Assembly (NCBI GenBank): GCA_934155165.1
Contig: CAKPGS010000014.1
Coordinates: 1-30,084 of the forward strand
DNA from: an uncultured Clostridia bacterium
GTDB lineage: Bacteria; Bacillota; Clostridia; TANB77; CAG-508
DNA length: 30,084 nt
Reading direction: 5' to 3'
Of the stretch, positions 7,612 through 14,778 are shown piece after piece. Numbering within the stretch: the stretch's first letter is position 1; each line of letters begins with the position of its first letter. The position numbers and the translations under genes were made by a program. A model generated the notes under the pieces. The model was not told where the DNA came from and ran no database searches. It saw nothing but the letters and a program-made list of their open reading frames with translations.

Positions 7612-7646
7612 TATACTACTAATATATTTTTAGAAAGGAGTTATTT
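7612..7646 (+). promoter_or_regulatory. Probable -10 and ribosome binding site of the toxin-antitoxin operon
   Basis: TATACT (7612-7617) sits 30 bases before the first ATG, followed by AAAGGAG (about 7634-7640). No convincing -35 hexamer is visible at 16-18 bases, so the promoter may be weak or helped by a regulator. Confidence 0.4.
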
Positions 7647-7844
7647 ATGTCACCTATACGAGAAAAGTTTGTTAAAATTATTGAAAACCTCCCATATAAT
7701 TTAGATGAAGAAATTTTTAAAAAAGACACTAAAGATATTTTACATGATATAACCCAAAGGTACATTGATGCATATGGAATACAAGATTTATCTGAAAAAG
7801 ATAAAGAATGTATAGAATTGCTAATTGGCAATAATATTAAATAA
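7647..7844 (+). CDS. Small protein, first gene of the toxin-antitoxin operon
   Basis: A 65-aa charged protein (MSPIREKFVKIIENLPYNLD...) with no membrane segment. AAAGGAG lies 6 bases upstream of the ATG. It is followed after 14 bases by the presumed antitoxin. Its opening (P-I-R-E-K-F...LP..LDEEIF) resembles the N-terminal region often found in small antitoxins paired with RelE/ParE toxins. It may be an antitoxin split in two genes, a second antitoxin or a DNA-binding partner. The family is not recognised with confidence. Confidence 0.7.
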   Translation: MSPIREKFVKIIENLPYNLDEEIFKKDTKDILHDITQRYIDAYGIQDLSEKDKECIELLIGNNIK

Positions 7845-7858
7845 AAGGAGTTGATAAT

Positions 7859-8086
7859 ATGAGTGCAAATCAAGAAAACATTAAAATAGAAAAAATTAGT
7901 GAGCTTTTAAAAAAAGCACCAACTGATGATGGTACTTTTTATGGTTCTTTATATGATTTATATTTTTTTATAGAAATTACTAAAGGTATTTTAGATATTA
8001 ATAATAATAAAGGTATATCCTTAGAAGAATCTAGAGAAAGGATGATTCAAAAATATGAAAATTATAATAGAAAACTCGGCTCATAA
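7859..8086 (+). CDS. Putative type II antitoxin
   Basis: A 75-aa acidic protein with AAAAGGAG upstream. Its second half (FIEITKGILDINNNKGISLEE, then SRERMIQKYEN) follows the pattern of RelB/Phd-like antitoxin tails, in which an i.eGl.di..g..iS.EE segment wraps the toxin. It overlaps the toxin gene by 32 bases (8055-8086), a common antitoxin-first arrangement that ties toxin translation to antitoxin translation. The role is inferred mainly from position and this tail. Confidence 0.65.
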   Translation: MSANQENIKIEKISELLKKAPTDDGTFYGSLYDLYFFIEITKGILDINNNKGISLEESRERMIQKYENYNRKLGS

Positions 8087-8399
8087 TTCTATAGAATCTA
8101 TATTTGAACATTTTTTAAAATATTCCACACAAAAAGCAATTCAAACTACAGAAAATCTTTATTCATATCTTTATTTCTTAGAAACCTCTCCATATATCGG
8201 TAAAATAATCACTGAGTTATCGAATAATAATTTTCGAGAATTAATTTTTAGAAAAAACAAACACTCTACATATAGAATTATTTATTACATTTCAAAAGCT
8301 CAAAATATTATTTATATAATAAACATTATTAGTTGTAAACAGAATCTCAATAAATTCCTCAAATCAAATAGTTATTTCAAAAAATATTATAATCTTTAA
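8055..8399 (+). CDS. RelE/ParE-family type II toxin
   Basis: The 114-aa protein follows the ParE/RelE fold. An N-terminal helix pair (NSIESIFEHFLKYSTQKAIQ) is followed by SPYIGKII, then REL...KHSTYRIIYYI, where the conserved Arg-Glu-Leu and Tyr-Arg-Ile strand lie, then IIYIINIISCKQN, the usual C-terminal strand. ParE members poison gyrase and RelE members cleave mRNA on ribosomes; the sequence does not settle which. The start lies inside the antitoxin gene with only a weak, distant GAAAGG, consistent with coupled and lower translation. The lysine- and asparagine-rich tail is slightly longer than usual. Confidence 0.8.
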   Translation: MKIIIENSAHNSIESIFEHFLKYSTQKAIQTTENLYSYLYFLETSPYIGKIITELSNNNFRELIFRKNKHSTYRIIYYISKAQNIIYIINIISCKQNLNKFLKSNSYFKKYYNL

Positions 8400-8424
8400 A
8401 TTTTATTAGTATAACAATTTATTT

Positions 8425-9033
8425 TTATAAATTTTCTTTTATTTCTGGAAATAAATCATATACATTATAACCTAATAAGTTATCAAAATATTCTTTTAAT
8501 TTATAAGTTTCTTTAATATGATACTGTGTATTTGAATAGGCTCCTCTTCTAGTCATAATATCAATCAAACTTTTATCCACTGTATAAACTTTTCCACCTT
8601 GAGGACACATTAAATCACATAAATTTATTATTTTTTCTTCTATTGTATATTGATGTTTTTTTATAAAGTCTGTTAAAAATGGATTATCTTCTGGATTTGG
8701 AACTCCTCCTGCTGTACATACAATATCATTATTTAAATATGAATGTGTTAAACATACATTGCAGAATTCATCATCATATCCTTTTTCTTTTAAATATTTA
8801 TATCCTTCCATAACATGCCCATGAAATTTTCCGTTGTTCTTGCCAATATCATGTATATAACCAAGAATTATTGCCTTTTCAACATCAACATCTATTCCTT
8901 TATCTTTTAGCGATTTTGCAATTCTTCCCGCGCTATCTCCCACACATATGCAATGGCCTATCCATCTACCATCCTTAGCTTTCTTTCTTGCTTCTTCTAA
9001 CATTTCTCTAGCTTTTTCTATTGTTAATTTCAT
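8425..9033 (-). CDS. HD-domain phosphohydrolase
   Basis: The 202-aa protein has the HD metal-binding set: H27 (IGHCICVG), H61-D62 in GYIHDIGK, histidines at 71/73 (FHGHVMEGY) and an aspartate near 139 (NLCDLM). The HDIGK form is typical of small HD hydrolases acting on nucleotides or similar phosphoesters. A cysteine-rich stretch (FCNVCLTH, CTAGGVPNPED) may bind a further metal. It is the last gene of the five-gene operon and overlaps the histidine phosphatase gene by 4 bases (ATGA). AAGGAG precedes the start. Substrate unknown. Confidence 0.82.
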   Translation of the reverse strand: MKLTIEKAREMLEEARKKAKDGRWIGHCICVGDSAGRIAKSLKDKGIDVDVEKAIILGYIHDIGKNNGKFHGHVMEGYKYLKEKGYDDEFCNVCLTHSYLNNDIVCTAGGVPNPEDNPFLTDFIKKHQYTIEEKIINLCDLMCPQGGKVYTVDKSLIDIMTRRGAYSNTQYHIKETYKLKEYFDNLLGYNVYDLFPEIKENL

Positions 9034-9566
9034 AATTCGTACTCCTTAACTTCGCAATTTTTTTGACCGCAAGTATTTAATATTAAACCATCTTCTGGAA
9101 GCGGTTCAAAATAATACTTAATTGTTCTCGCAACTGCACCATGAGTTACTAAAAGAATATTCTTATCACTATATTTTTCTTTTACATCATCTATAAAAGC
9201 ATGGATTCTATTAAATAATTCTGGCAAAGTTTCTAGTCCCTCTGGTATATTAGTACTATAATAATTGTAGTAGTCTGTAATATAATAATCATCAATTATT
9301 GTATTAGTTAAAACTCCTCCATCTCTTTCCATTATTCTTTCATCATAAATAACAGGAATATTATTAACATTTACAATTTCACAAGTGTGTTTTGTTCTTA
9401 TCATAGGAGAACAAATAATTAAATCTATATCTAAGTTTTTAACTATTTTACTTGCTTCTTCGGCTTGCTTAATTCCTATTTCATTTATATCTTCATCAAG
9501 TCTGCAATTATATTTATTTTCTTTATTACATTTTGTTTGACCATGTCTAATTACATACAGTTTCAT
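9030..9566 (-). CDS. Histidine phosphatase (phosphoglycerate mutase-like)
   Basis: The 178-aa protein opens with YVIRHGQT (R7, catalytic H8, G9), continues with the SPMIRTKHT strand carrying R57, and has the second catalytic histidine H142 in LLVTHGAVAR. An acidic MERDGG segment near 79-84 stands where the proton-donor glutamate normally lies. Such enzymes hydrolyse small phosphomonoesters such as alpha-ribazole phosphate, phosphoglycerates or nucleotides. The gene starts 11 bases after the P-loop gene with GGAG and overlaps the HD gene by 4 bases. The order suggests sequential phosphoester processing, but the substrate is not determined. Confidence 0.88.
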   Translation of the reverse strand: MKLYVIRHGQTKCNKENKYNCRLDEDINEIGIKQAEEASKIVKNLDIDLIICSPMIRTKHTCEIVNVNNIPVIYDERIMERDGGVLTNTIIDDYYITDYYNYYSTNIPEGLETLPELFNRIHAFIDDVKEKYSDKNILLVTHGAVARTIKYYFEPLPEDGLILNTCGQKNCEVKEYEL

Positions 9567-9577
9567 ACTTCTTACTC

Positions 9578-10087
9578 CTATTTTCTAATATTATCTTCTA
9601 ACTTTAAAAAATTATTTCTAATCAAAATGTCTTCTAGATATTCTCCTCTTTTCATCCAAATAACGTTCTTACATTTACTTGGATATAATCTATAATAAGC
9701 GTCTTTAACACCTTTTAGAAAATCATCCTTATTTCCTCTGTTTTTACATCTTTCAAGTATTTCTTCTATCATATTTTCTTCTGGATAAACCACATAATAA
9801 TTAATATTATTTTTCTCTAATAAATTAATAATTTCATTATGCATTGATATGAATACAATATCATAGATTTCTAAGTCTTTAATTATTTCATTATAATAGT
9901 TATATGGAAATTCTTTATTTAACTTTCTTGACTTCAGACCTTTTCTTTCTTCAGGATTTAACTTTTTTAGTTCATCATCTATTATATATTTAAATGAACT
10001 AGATTCTAAATCAATTACATTATCATATTTTTTTGATACAGTTGTTTTACCTATTGCACCAAAACCAGCAATTAGAATTCCTCTCAT
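9578..10087 (-). CDS. P-loop kinase-like ATP-binding protein
   Basis: The 169-aa protein begins with a Walker A loop GFGAIGKT (8-15) followed by YDNVIDLESS, the arrangement of nucleoside and nucleotide kinases where an acidic residue binds the substrate. No classical Walker B or lid motif could be picked out, though a basic stretch (LERCKNRGNKDDF) may serve as a lid. It resembles small nucleoside/nucleotide kinase-like proteins of phages and Bacillota, but I cannot name a specific family. GGGG precedes the start by about 9 bases. It lies between PHP and histidine phosphatase genes, fitting a nucleotide or phosphosugar role. Confidence 0.65.
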   Translation of the reverse strand: MRGILIAGFGAIGKTTVSKKYDNVIDLESSSFKYIIDDELKKLNPEERKGLKSRKLNKEFPYNYYNEIIKDLEIYDIVFISMHNEIINLLEKNNINYYVVYPEENMIEEILERCKNRGNKDDFLKGVKDAYYRLYPSKCKNVIWMKRGEYLEDILIRNNFLKLEDNIRK

Positions 10088-10099
10088 ATTATTTCACCC

Positions 10100-10912
10100 C
10101 TATTTTATCTCCAGTTTTTCATTACAAAAATGTAGTTTATCTATAATATTTTGTCCTATATGTTTATTTGCAATTTCTATAGCTTTCTCATAATTCATTA
10201 TTTGATATTCAAAGTGTGCATCTACACCATATAGCACCTTCAAATTTTTATATTCTGAAGCTATCTTCCAAAATTCTTTACAAGGATATACAATTTTTTC
10301 TCTTTTCTTTATTATATATTCATTAGGGTGAGATAAATTAATTTCTATTGGTATTCCATATTTTTCCGCTGTACTGCAAATTATATGTGCAACTTTTTCA
10401 TCTACTTCTGTATAGTTATCTCTACTTAACATATATACATCTGGATGTGCTATTATATCTGGTATATTCTTTTCAATTGCTGTTTTTATATACTCTGCAT
10501 ATTTTAAAGCATCTTCATCAGTAAATTTCTGTCTTCTCACAAATTTTAATTCATTATTCTCATCATATATAAAGTGTTGTCCTAGAATTATTTTATCTGT
10601 TTCATTTTTGAGTTCAAATAAATTTTCTTCTTGTCCTGGTAAATACTCAACCTCAAATCCAGTTTCTATTTCTATTATGTTTTTATACTTTTCTTTTAGA
10701 GATTTTTTACTATTTAAATAATCATCTTTCTCTTTATATTCCATTCTCATATTTTCTCTAAAATCTATTCTTTCTTTTTCTGGACAATGGTCTGTAAAAG
10801 CAACTTTTGTAAAACCTTTCTTTATAAATAATTTCACAAAATCTTCATCTGTCATATTATTATCAGCATGTCCACATCTTCTTGTATGTGTATGATAATT
10901 AAATTTCTGCAT
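10100..10912 (-). CDS. PHP-domain phosphatase (histidinol-phosphatase-like)
   Basis: The 270-aa metal-dependent enzyme shows the PHP motif order: HTHT (H7, H9) with RRCGHA, FTDHCP, ETGFEVEYL, ILGQHF, IIAHPDV and YGVDAHF, supplying histidine and aspartate ligands for a trinuclear metal centre. The layout matches HisJ/HisK histidinol phosphatases, but no his genes lie nearby. Among nucleotide-type hydrolases, a different phosphoester substrate is likely. The gene lies 18 bases after the HAD-nucleoside hydrolase fusion and 12 bases before the kinase-like gene, in one operon. The start is supported by GAGGG about 10 bases upstream. Confidence 0.85.
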   Translation of the reverse strand: MQKFNYHTHTRRCGHADNNMTDEDFVKLFIKKGFTKVAFTDHCPEKERIDFRENMRMEYKEKDDYLNSKKSLKEKYKNIIEIETGFEVEYLPGQEENLFELKNETDKIILGQHFIYDENNELKFVRRQKFTDEDALKYAEYIKTAIEKNIPDIIAHPDVYMLSRDNYTEVDEKVAHIICSTAEKYGIPIEINLSHPNEYIIKKREKIVYPCKEFWKIASEYKNLKVLYGVDAHFEYQIMNYEKAIEIANKHIGQNIIDKLHFCNEKLEIK

Positions 10913-10930
10913 ACTTTTTATTCCCTCTTT

Positions 10931-12355
10931 CTAATTTGTTAATTTTTCAAATAAATCTTCATATATTTTCACTTTATCTAATTTAGTAACAAATTTAATT
11001 TTATTGTTATTTTCTATTACATCATAAGATGTATCTTCCTTTATATTAGGGCAACTAATTACTTGTGTTTCAAACCATTTTTTATTTATCATATATGCTA
11101 TAACAGAAATATCCCAAATAACTCTTGACTCTTGTATTCCGTGATATCCATCATTATAAAATCTATTCAATAAATAATTGCAAAGTTCGGATTTATTTTC
11201 TAAATTATCTTTTAGGGTATTTATATCTGTTTTTAGCTCCGCTACGACATTTTTACAAGGTAATATTGTAAGTTTTACTTTTGATTCAAATACTTCTTGT
11301 ACGGCTTGTATATCTTGCCTAAAATTATATTCTAAATTGTCTTTATAGCCTAATTCATTACCACCAAGCCATATTATTTCTATTTTATTTATAATTTTAG
11401 GTTCCTTTTTTATTGCTAGAGCAACATTTGTAATTGCTCCTATTGCTAATATATATGTTTTTCTATTTTTTAAAGCAATCTCAATTATTTTATTAACTGC
11501 AAGATTATTTTCTGTATATCCATTTTGAATATAATCCATTGAGCCTTTAAAAACCTTATTTGTTGTATCAAAATTTAGCCATTTGCATATTTTTAGTATT
11601 TCATTATAACTTAATTCTTGCCCTTCTTTAACTGAAACATTTTTAGTTTTGTGAGAATAAGGAGCAACCGTAATTGCTTCAATATTAAATTTATCTTGTG
11701 ATTTTATTAAATAAGAAAGTGCAAATTGATCATCACATTCATTATATGTATCTGTGTCTAATATTACATTCATTTTATAATTTGAAATAAACTCATATAT
11801 TTCTTTCCAGTTTTTTACTCTTTTCATTCCTTTTTCATTTCTAGTAAACACTCTATCCATTAAAAGAGTAGTTATATTATTTTCCATACAATCTTTACAA
11901 ATATGAACAGAATCATCAATCATTATATCTATATTATTTTCAAAGCATTTTTCTGTTTTTCCATGTTTATCATTTTTATATGCATTTGTAAAAATTAATT
12001 TATCATAATAAATATTATTTTCATTTAACCAATTCTTTGTCATTTCAACTGGATTTGTATATTCTCCATTGTCTCTACCTGTAATAATAAAAATGTTATG
12101 TCCATCTTGTTTTAATTTATCTATATACTCTTTTGCTCCATCTTTAACGTTTAGTTTTTTTACAATTCTTTCAATGTTAGCTAAATAAAATTCTCTTTCC
12201 TCTTTTTCTGTCCAGTCAAACATTCCATGTGTTATATACAAATTTTTATTAACAATTCCCGTTCCTCTTAAATCATTATCGTGTTTTAAATATTCTTCTA
12301 GTAAAGCTTTATCAAAATTTGATATTACATTATCTATATCTATTCCGATATTCAT
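10931..12355 (-). CDS. Fusion of HAD 5'-nucleotidase-like and nucleoside hydrolase domains
   Basis: The 474-aa protein joins two enzymes. Residues 1-192 are an NT5C-like HAD domain: aspartates D6 and D8, IFIITGRDNG at 88-97 and IDIMIDDS at 142-149. They are paralogous to the protein at 6431-7012. Residues 195-470 are an IUNH-type nucleoside hydrolase: calcium-binding DTDTYNECDDQFAL (200-213), GAITNVAL with N310, and the late WDISVIAYM aspartate D415. A plausible combined activity is dephosphorylation of a nucleotide followed by release of the base. M195 marks the seam, but no ribosome binding site precedes it, so this is one polypeptide. It is the first gene of the operon. Confidence 0.85.
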   Translation of the reverse strand: MNIGIDIDNVISNFDKALLEEYLKHDNDLRGTGIVNKNLYITHGMFDWTEKEEREFYLANIERIVKKLNVKDGAKEYIDKLKQDGHNIFIITGRDNGEYTNPVEMTKNWLNENNIYYDKLIFTNAYKNDKHGKTEKCFENNIDIMIDDSVHICKDCMENNITTLLMDRVFTRNEKGMKRVKNWKEIYEFISNYKMNVILDTDTYNECDDQFALSYLIKSQDKFNIEAITVAPYSHKTKNVSVKEGQELSYNEILKICKWLNFDTTNKVFKGSMDYIQNGYTENNLAVNKIIEIALKNRKTYILAIGAITNVALAIKKEPKIINKIEIIWLGGNELGYKDNLEYNFRQDIQAVQEVFESKVKLTILPCKNVVAELKTDINTLKDNLENKSELCNYLLNRFYNDGYHGIQESRVIWDISVIAYMINKKWFETQVISCPNIKEDTSYDVIENNNKIKFVTKLDKVKIYEDLFEKLTN

Positions 12356-12370
12356 TTATTACTCCATTCT

Positions 12371-12400
12371 TTTATATATTTTCTTGTCTTTTTATATCAA
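12371..12400 (-). promoter_or_regulatory. Probable promoter of the five-gene hydrolase operon
   Basis: On the minus strand TTGATA (12395-12400), 18 bases, TATAAA (12371-12376), 16 bases before the first ATG at 12355. GGAG lies between. The 18-base spacer makes it moderate. Confidence 0.45.
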
Positions 12401-12438
12401 AAAAGCAAATAATTAGCAAGTAATTATCTATTAAAAAT

Positions 12439-13680
12439 TTATACCATTTTTTTCATATATTTAATTATAAATTCTGTTCCTTTTCCTATCTCAGATTTGC
12501 AAAAGATTATACCATTATTCTTTTCTATTATATTTTTACTAAGAGATAAGCCTATACCTACGCTATTTTCTGTAGAGTTTTTCCCCTTATAAAATCTCTC
12601 AAAAATATGTTTCAAATCTTCTTTTTCAATTCCAATTCCCTCATCTTTTATAGATATTTTAGTAAAAAGATTATTTTCTTCGTATTTTATATTTATTGTT
12701 CCATTTTCTTTATTATGTTCTATACAATTTTTTATAATATTTGTAACCGCTTCTTGTTGCCATTTATAATCACCTACAAAGGCTGCTTCGTTATCTCCAT
12801 TTATAATTATATTTTGATTTTTTATTTCTATTGGTATTTCTAAATTTTTAATTATTTCTGTTATAAATTTATTTAGATTAATTTTTTCATCATAAAATTG
12901 AACTACATTTGCATCTAATTTTGATAGCTTAAGCATTGATATTACAAGCCAATTTATCCAATCTATTTGCTTACTTATTTCAAAAATAAATTTTTGCTTT
13001 GTATTCTCATCCATATTAGGATTTTCTTTTAAATTATCTAGCATAATGGTTATTGATGTAAGCGGAGTTTTTAATTGGTGTGATATATCTTCAACAGAAA
13101 CTTTTAAATTTTCTTTATCTTTTTTAGATATTTCACTTTCTTCTTTTAACATAATAGTAATTTTGTACAATTCATTCTTAAGGTTACTTAGTTCATCTTC
13201 ACTGTTTTCATTAATATTAAGTTCATATTTTTTGTTTTTTATTTCATTTATGTATTTTGTAATTTGCTTAATTTTTTTATCTCTTCTTTTTAAATAAAAT
13301 AGTATAATTATCAGCCATAAAAAACTAAACAATACAATTAATAAAATATTGGCAATTAAATTAGATTTCATCTGATTTTCTACTTGTATAATAGAATTAA
13401 CCTCTTTTATATCTATACCATATTTTAATAACTCTGCTTGTCCTGTTTTACTTTCTTCAATATTACTAGAATTTAATATTTTTATTATCTCTTTAGTATC
13501 AATTTCTGGATATTTTTCTGTAATTGTTCCTATTATATTAGCTATTTTTTGATTTACTATTATTGATATATGTTTATACTGGTTAAAAGTTTGAATAGTA
13601 AAAGCTATACACATTACTATTGTTAGTATAAACATTGGTAATATTAAATGTTTTAGATTTTTATTATTAAATAATTTCAT
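12439..13680 (-). CDS. Sensor histidine kinase
   Basis: The 413-aa membrane kinase has two transmembrane helices (about 11-31 and 109-130) enclosing a short 75-residue extracytoplasmic loop. A linker is followed by the dimerisation domain with phospho-accepting H201 in DISHQLKTPLTS. The ATPase domain has the N-box IIKNCIEHN (about 318), G1 DEGIGI (about 353) and G2 GIGLSLSK. Pairing with the response regulator gene immediately upstream is clear: one base separates them and GGAG overlaps its end. The short loop resembles sensors that respond to envelope stress through a partner ABC transporter. The ABC exporter at 1049-4398 is a possible partner, but it is 8 kb away. Confidence 0.92.
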   Translation of the reverse strand: MKLFNNKNLKHLILPMFILTIVMCIAFTIQTFNQYKHISIIVNQKIANIIGTITEKYPEIDTKEIIKILNSSNIEESKTGQAELLKYGIDIKEVNSIIQVENQMKSNLIANILLIVLFSFLWLIIILFYLKRRDKKIKQITKYINEIKNKKYELNINENSEDELSNLKNELYKITIMLKEESEISKKDKENLKVSVEDISHQLKTPLTSITIMLDNLKENPNMDENTKQKFIFEISKQIDWINWLVISMLKLSKLDANVVQFYDEKINLNKFITEIIKNLEIPIEIKNQNIIINGDNEAAFVGDYKWQQEAVTNIIKNCIEHNKENGTINIKYEENNLFTKISIKDEGIGIEKEDLKHIFERFYKGKNSTENSVGIGLSLSKNIIEKNNGIIFCKSEIGKGTEFIIKYMKKMV

Positions 13681-13681
13681 A

Positions 13682-14344
13682 CTACTCCCCTATTCTATAA
13701 CCTAGTCCTCGTACAGTTTTTATTATTGTTTCATCTCCTAGTTTTTCTCTTATTCTTTTAATGTATACTGTTAAAGTATTATCGTTAACAAAATTTCCTG
13801 CAATATCCCATATTTTTTCAAGTAATTGTTCTCTTGATATTAGTTTGTTTTGGTTAGAAAATAGCATTAATAAAATTTTATACTCCAAACTTGTAAATAT
13901 AATTTCTTCATTATCTTTATACACCTTTGCAGATGATGTATCTATTTTTATATTTTTATATTGAATTAAATTACTTTCATTGTGCCCATATCTTCTAAGT
14001 ACAGAATTTATTCTAGATATTAACTCTCGTGTTCTAAAAGGTTTTACTATGTAGTCGTCTGCACCTAAATCAAGCCCAAGAACTACACTTGTTTCCTCAT
14101 CTTGAGCTGTTAAAAATATAACTGGAATATCTTTCTTAGACTTTATTTCTTTGCAAATTTCAAATCCATTTCCATCTGGTAAAGATACATCTAATAACAC
14201 TAAATCTATGTCGTTTTTATCAATCTTTTCATTAAATTCTGATACATTTTGGGCTGAAATAACCTTAAAATTTTCTTGTTCTAAGGAGTATTTCAAGCCC
14301 ATTATAATTGTATCGTTATCTTCTACTAATAATATGTTTTTCAT
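13682..14344 (-). CDS. OmpR-family response regulator
   Basis: The 220-aa regulator has a receiver domain with D9 (acidic pocket), phospho-accepting D52 in LLDVSLPDGNG, T79 and K101 in VKPF. A winged-helix DNA-binding domain follows (about 125-220), ending in TVRGLGYRIGE, the hallmark of the OmpR/PhoB class. AAGGA precedes the start. Kinase and regulator form one transcript. Upstream is the type I toxin-antitoxin candidate on both strands. The repeat AGTCACTT at the ABC promoter has OmpR-type spacing, but no copy lies in this gene's own upstream region. Confidence 0.94.
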   Translation of the reverse strand: MKNILLVEDNDTIIMGLKYSLEQENFKVISAQNVSEFNEKIDKNDIDLVLLDVSLPDGNGFEICKEIKSKKDIPVIFLTAQDEETSVVLGLDLGADDYIVKPFRTRELISRINSVLRRYGHNESNLIQYKNIKIDTSSAKVYKDNEEIIFTSLEYKILLMLFSNQNKLISREQLLEKIWDIAGNFVNDNTLTVYIKRIREKLGDETIIKTVRGLGYRIGE

Positions 14345-14386
14345 TTATTTTTTCCTTATAAAATTTACATTATTTAATAATATATA

Positions 14387-14415
14387 TTGACTTATATACC
14401 TTAAAAAAGTATAAT
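14387..14415 (+). promoter_or_regulatory. Strong promoter of the small RNA
   Basis: TTGACT (14387-14392), 17-base spacer, perfect TATAAT (14410-14415). There is no ribosome binding site or open frame of note downstream, so the product is most likely an RNA. Its spacer resembles that of the convergent toxin promoter at 14701-14729: both begin TATATA and end in an A-run plus G. Confidence 0.75.
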
Positions 14416-14421
14416 AATAAA

Positions 14422-14513
14422 TAAGGATGAGATACCACAATAATGTGGCGTATCGTTTTAAATTGGTTTATAAAAAATGCATCTCTAACGATTCAACAGA
14501 GATGTGTTTTTTT
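14422..14513 (+). ncRNA. Candidate antisense RNA of a type I toxin-antitoxin pair
   Basis: A predicted transcript of about 92 bases lies between a strong promoter and a strong terminator. Its 5' part folds into a hairpin, GATA plus CCACA (14431-14439) pairing with TGTGG and TATC (14444-14454) with a 2-base bulge. Its 3' end is the terminator, which is antisense to the last codons and 3' end of the 50-aa minus-strand gene. The layout resembles TxpA/RatA-type modules, where the antitoxin RNA is transcribed convergently and overlaps the toxin mRNA end. A 35-codon plus-strand frame exists but lacks a ribosome binding site. Confidence 0.55.
14471..14513. terminator. Bidirectional terminator shared by toxin mRNA and small RNA
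   Basis: GCATCTCT (14479-14486) pairs with AGAGATGT (14498-14505) through one G-U pair around an 11-base loop. T tracts follow on both strands: seven T at 14507-14513 on the plus strand and six T from 14477-14472 on the minus strand. The toxin stop codon lies at the edge of the stem. Confidence 0.75.
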
Positions 14514-14637
14514 CATTGTCTATTTTTCTTACTGCAACATTTAATGCTACAAATAAGGCAATAGCGACAATGGTTACTATTGCAAGTTCAATAAATAATA
14601 TGTATATTATAAATAGATAAACTTGTTCTAATAACAT
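14485..14637 (-). CDS. 50-aa single-pass membrane peptide, candidate type I toxin
   Basis: The peptide begins MLLEQVYLFIIYILF and is hydrophobic from about residue 5 to 35, followed by a charged tail with RKIDNEKN and a final arginine. Small size, one membrane span and a charged C-terminus are typical of type I toxins such as TxpA and holin-like toxins, although I see no close match to a named family. The start is the ATG at 14637 because GGGGG lies 8 bases before it; another ATG two codons upstream is too close to that site. A promoter lies at 14701-14729 with a 57-base leader. The 3' end overlaps the plus-strand RNA. Confidence 0.6.
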   Translation of the reverse strand: MLLEQVYLFIIYILFIELAIVTIVAIALFVALNVAVRKIDNEKNTSLLNR

Positions 14638-14700
14638 GTGCATCGCCCCCTTTCATAGGATTAATACACACCACATCTTGCTTCTCCCATCTGTTAAAGA

Positions 14701-14729
14701 ATTATACTTTAGTTTTTTATATAAATCAA
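14701..14729 (-). promoter_or_regulatory. Promoter of the 50-aa peptide
   Basis: Minus strand TTGATT (14724-14729), 17-base spacer, perfect TATAAT (14701-14706). Transcription should start near 14694. Confidence 0.7.
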
Positions 14730-14750
14730 GAGTTTTCTGAATTTTTGTTT

Positions 14751-14772
14751 GGGTCAATATAATTATTGACCC
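14751..14772. terminator. 9-bp hairpin after the secreted SH3 protein gene
   Basis: GGGTCAATA/TATTGACCC with a 4-base loop. It lies 7 bases past the stop of the minus-strand gene at 14779. The T-rich tail is better on the plus strand, so on the minus strand it may act as a weak terminator or as a 3'-end stabiliser. Confidence 0.5.
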
Positions 14773-14778
14773 TTCATT

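Noticed and set aside
14420..14570. Plus-strand 35-codon frame starting MWRIVLNW
   Set aside because: No ribosome binding site, and it crosses the terminator; an RNA product is more likely.
14596..14618. AT-rich palindrome AATATGTATATT as a possible dif site for the nearby recombinase
   Set aside because: It encodes part of the toxin membrane span and lacks the conserved flanking arms of dif.
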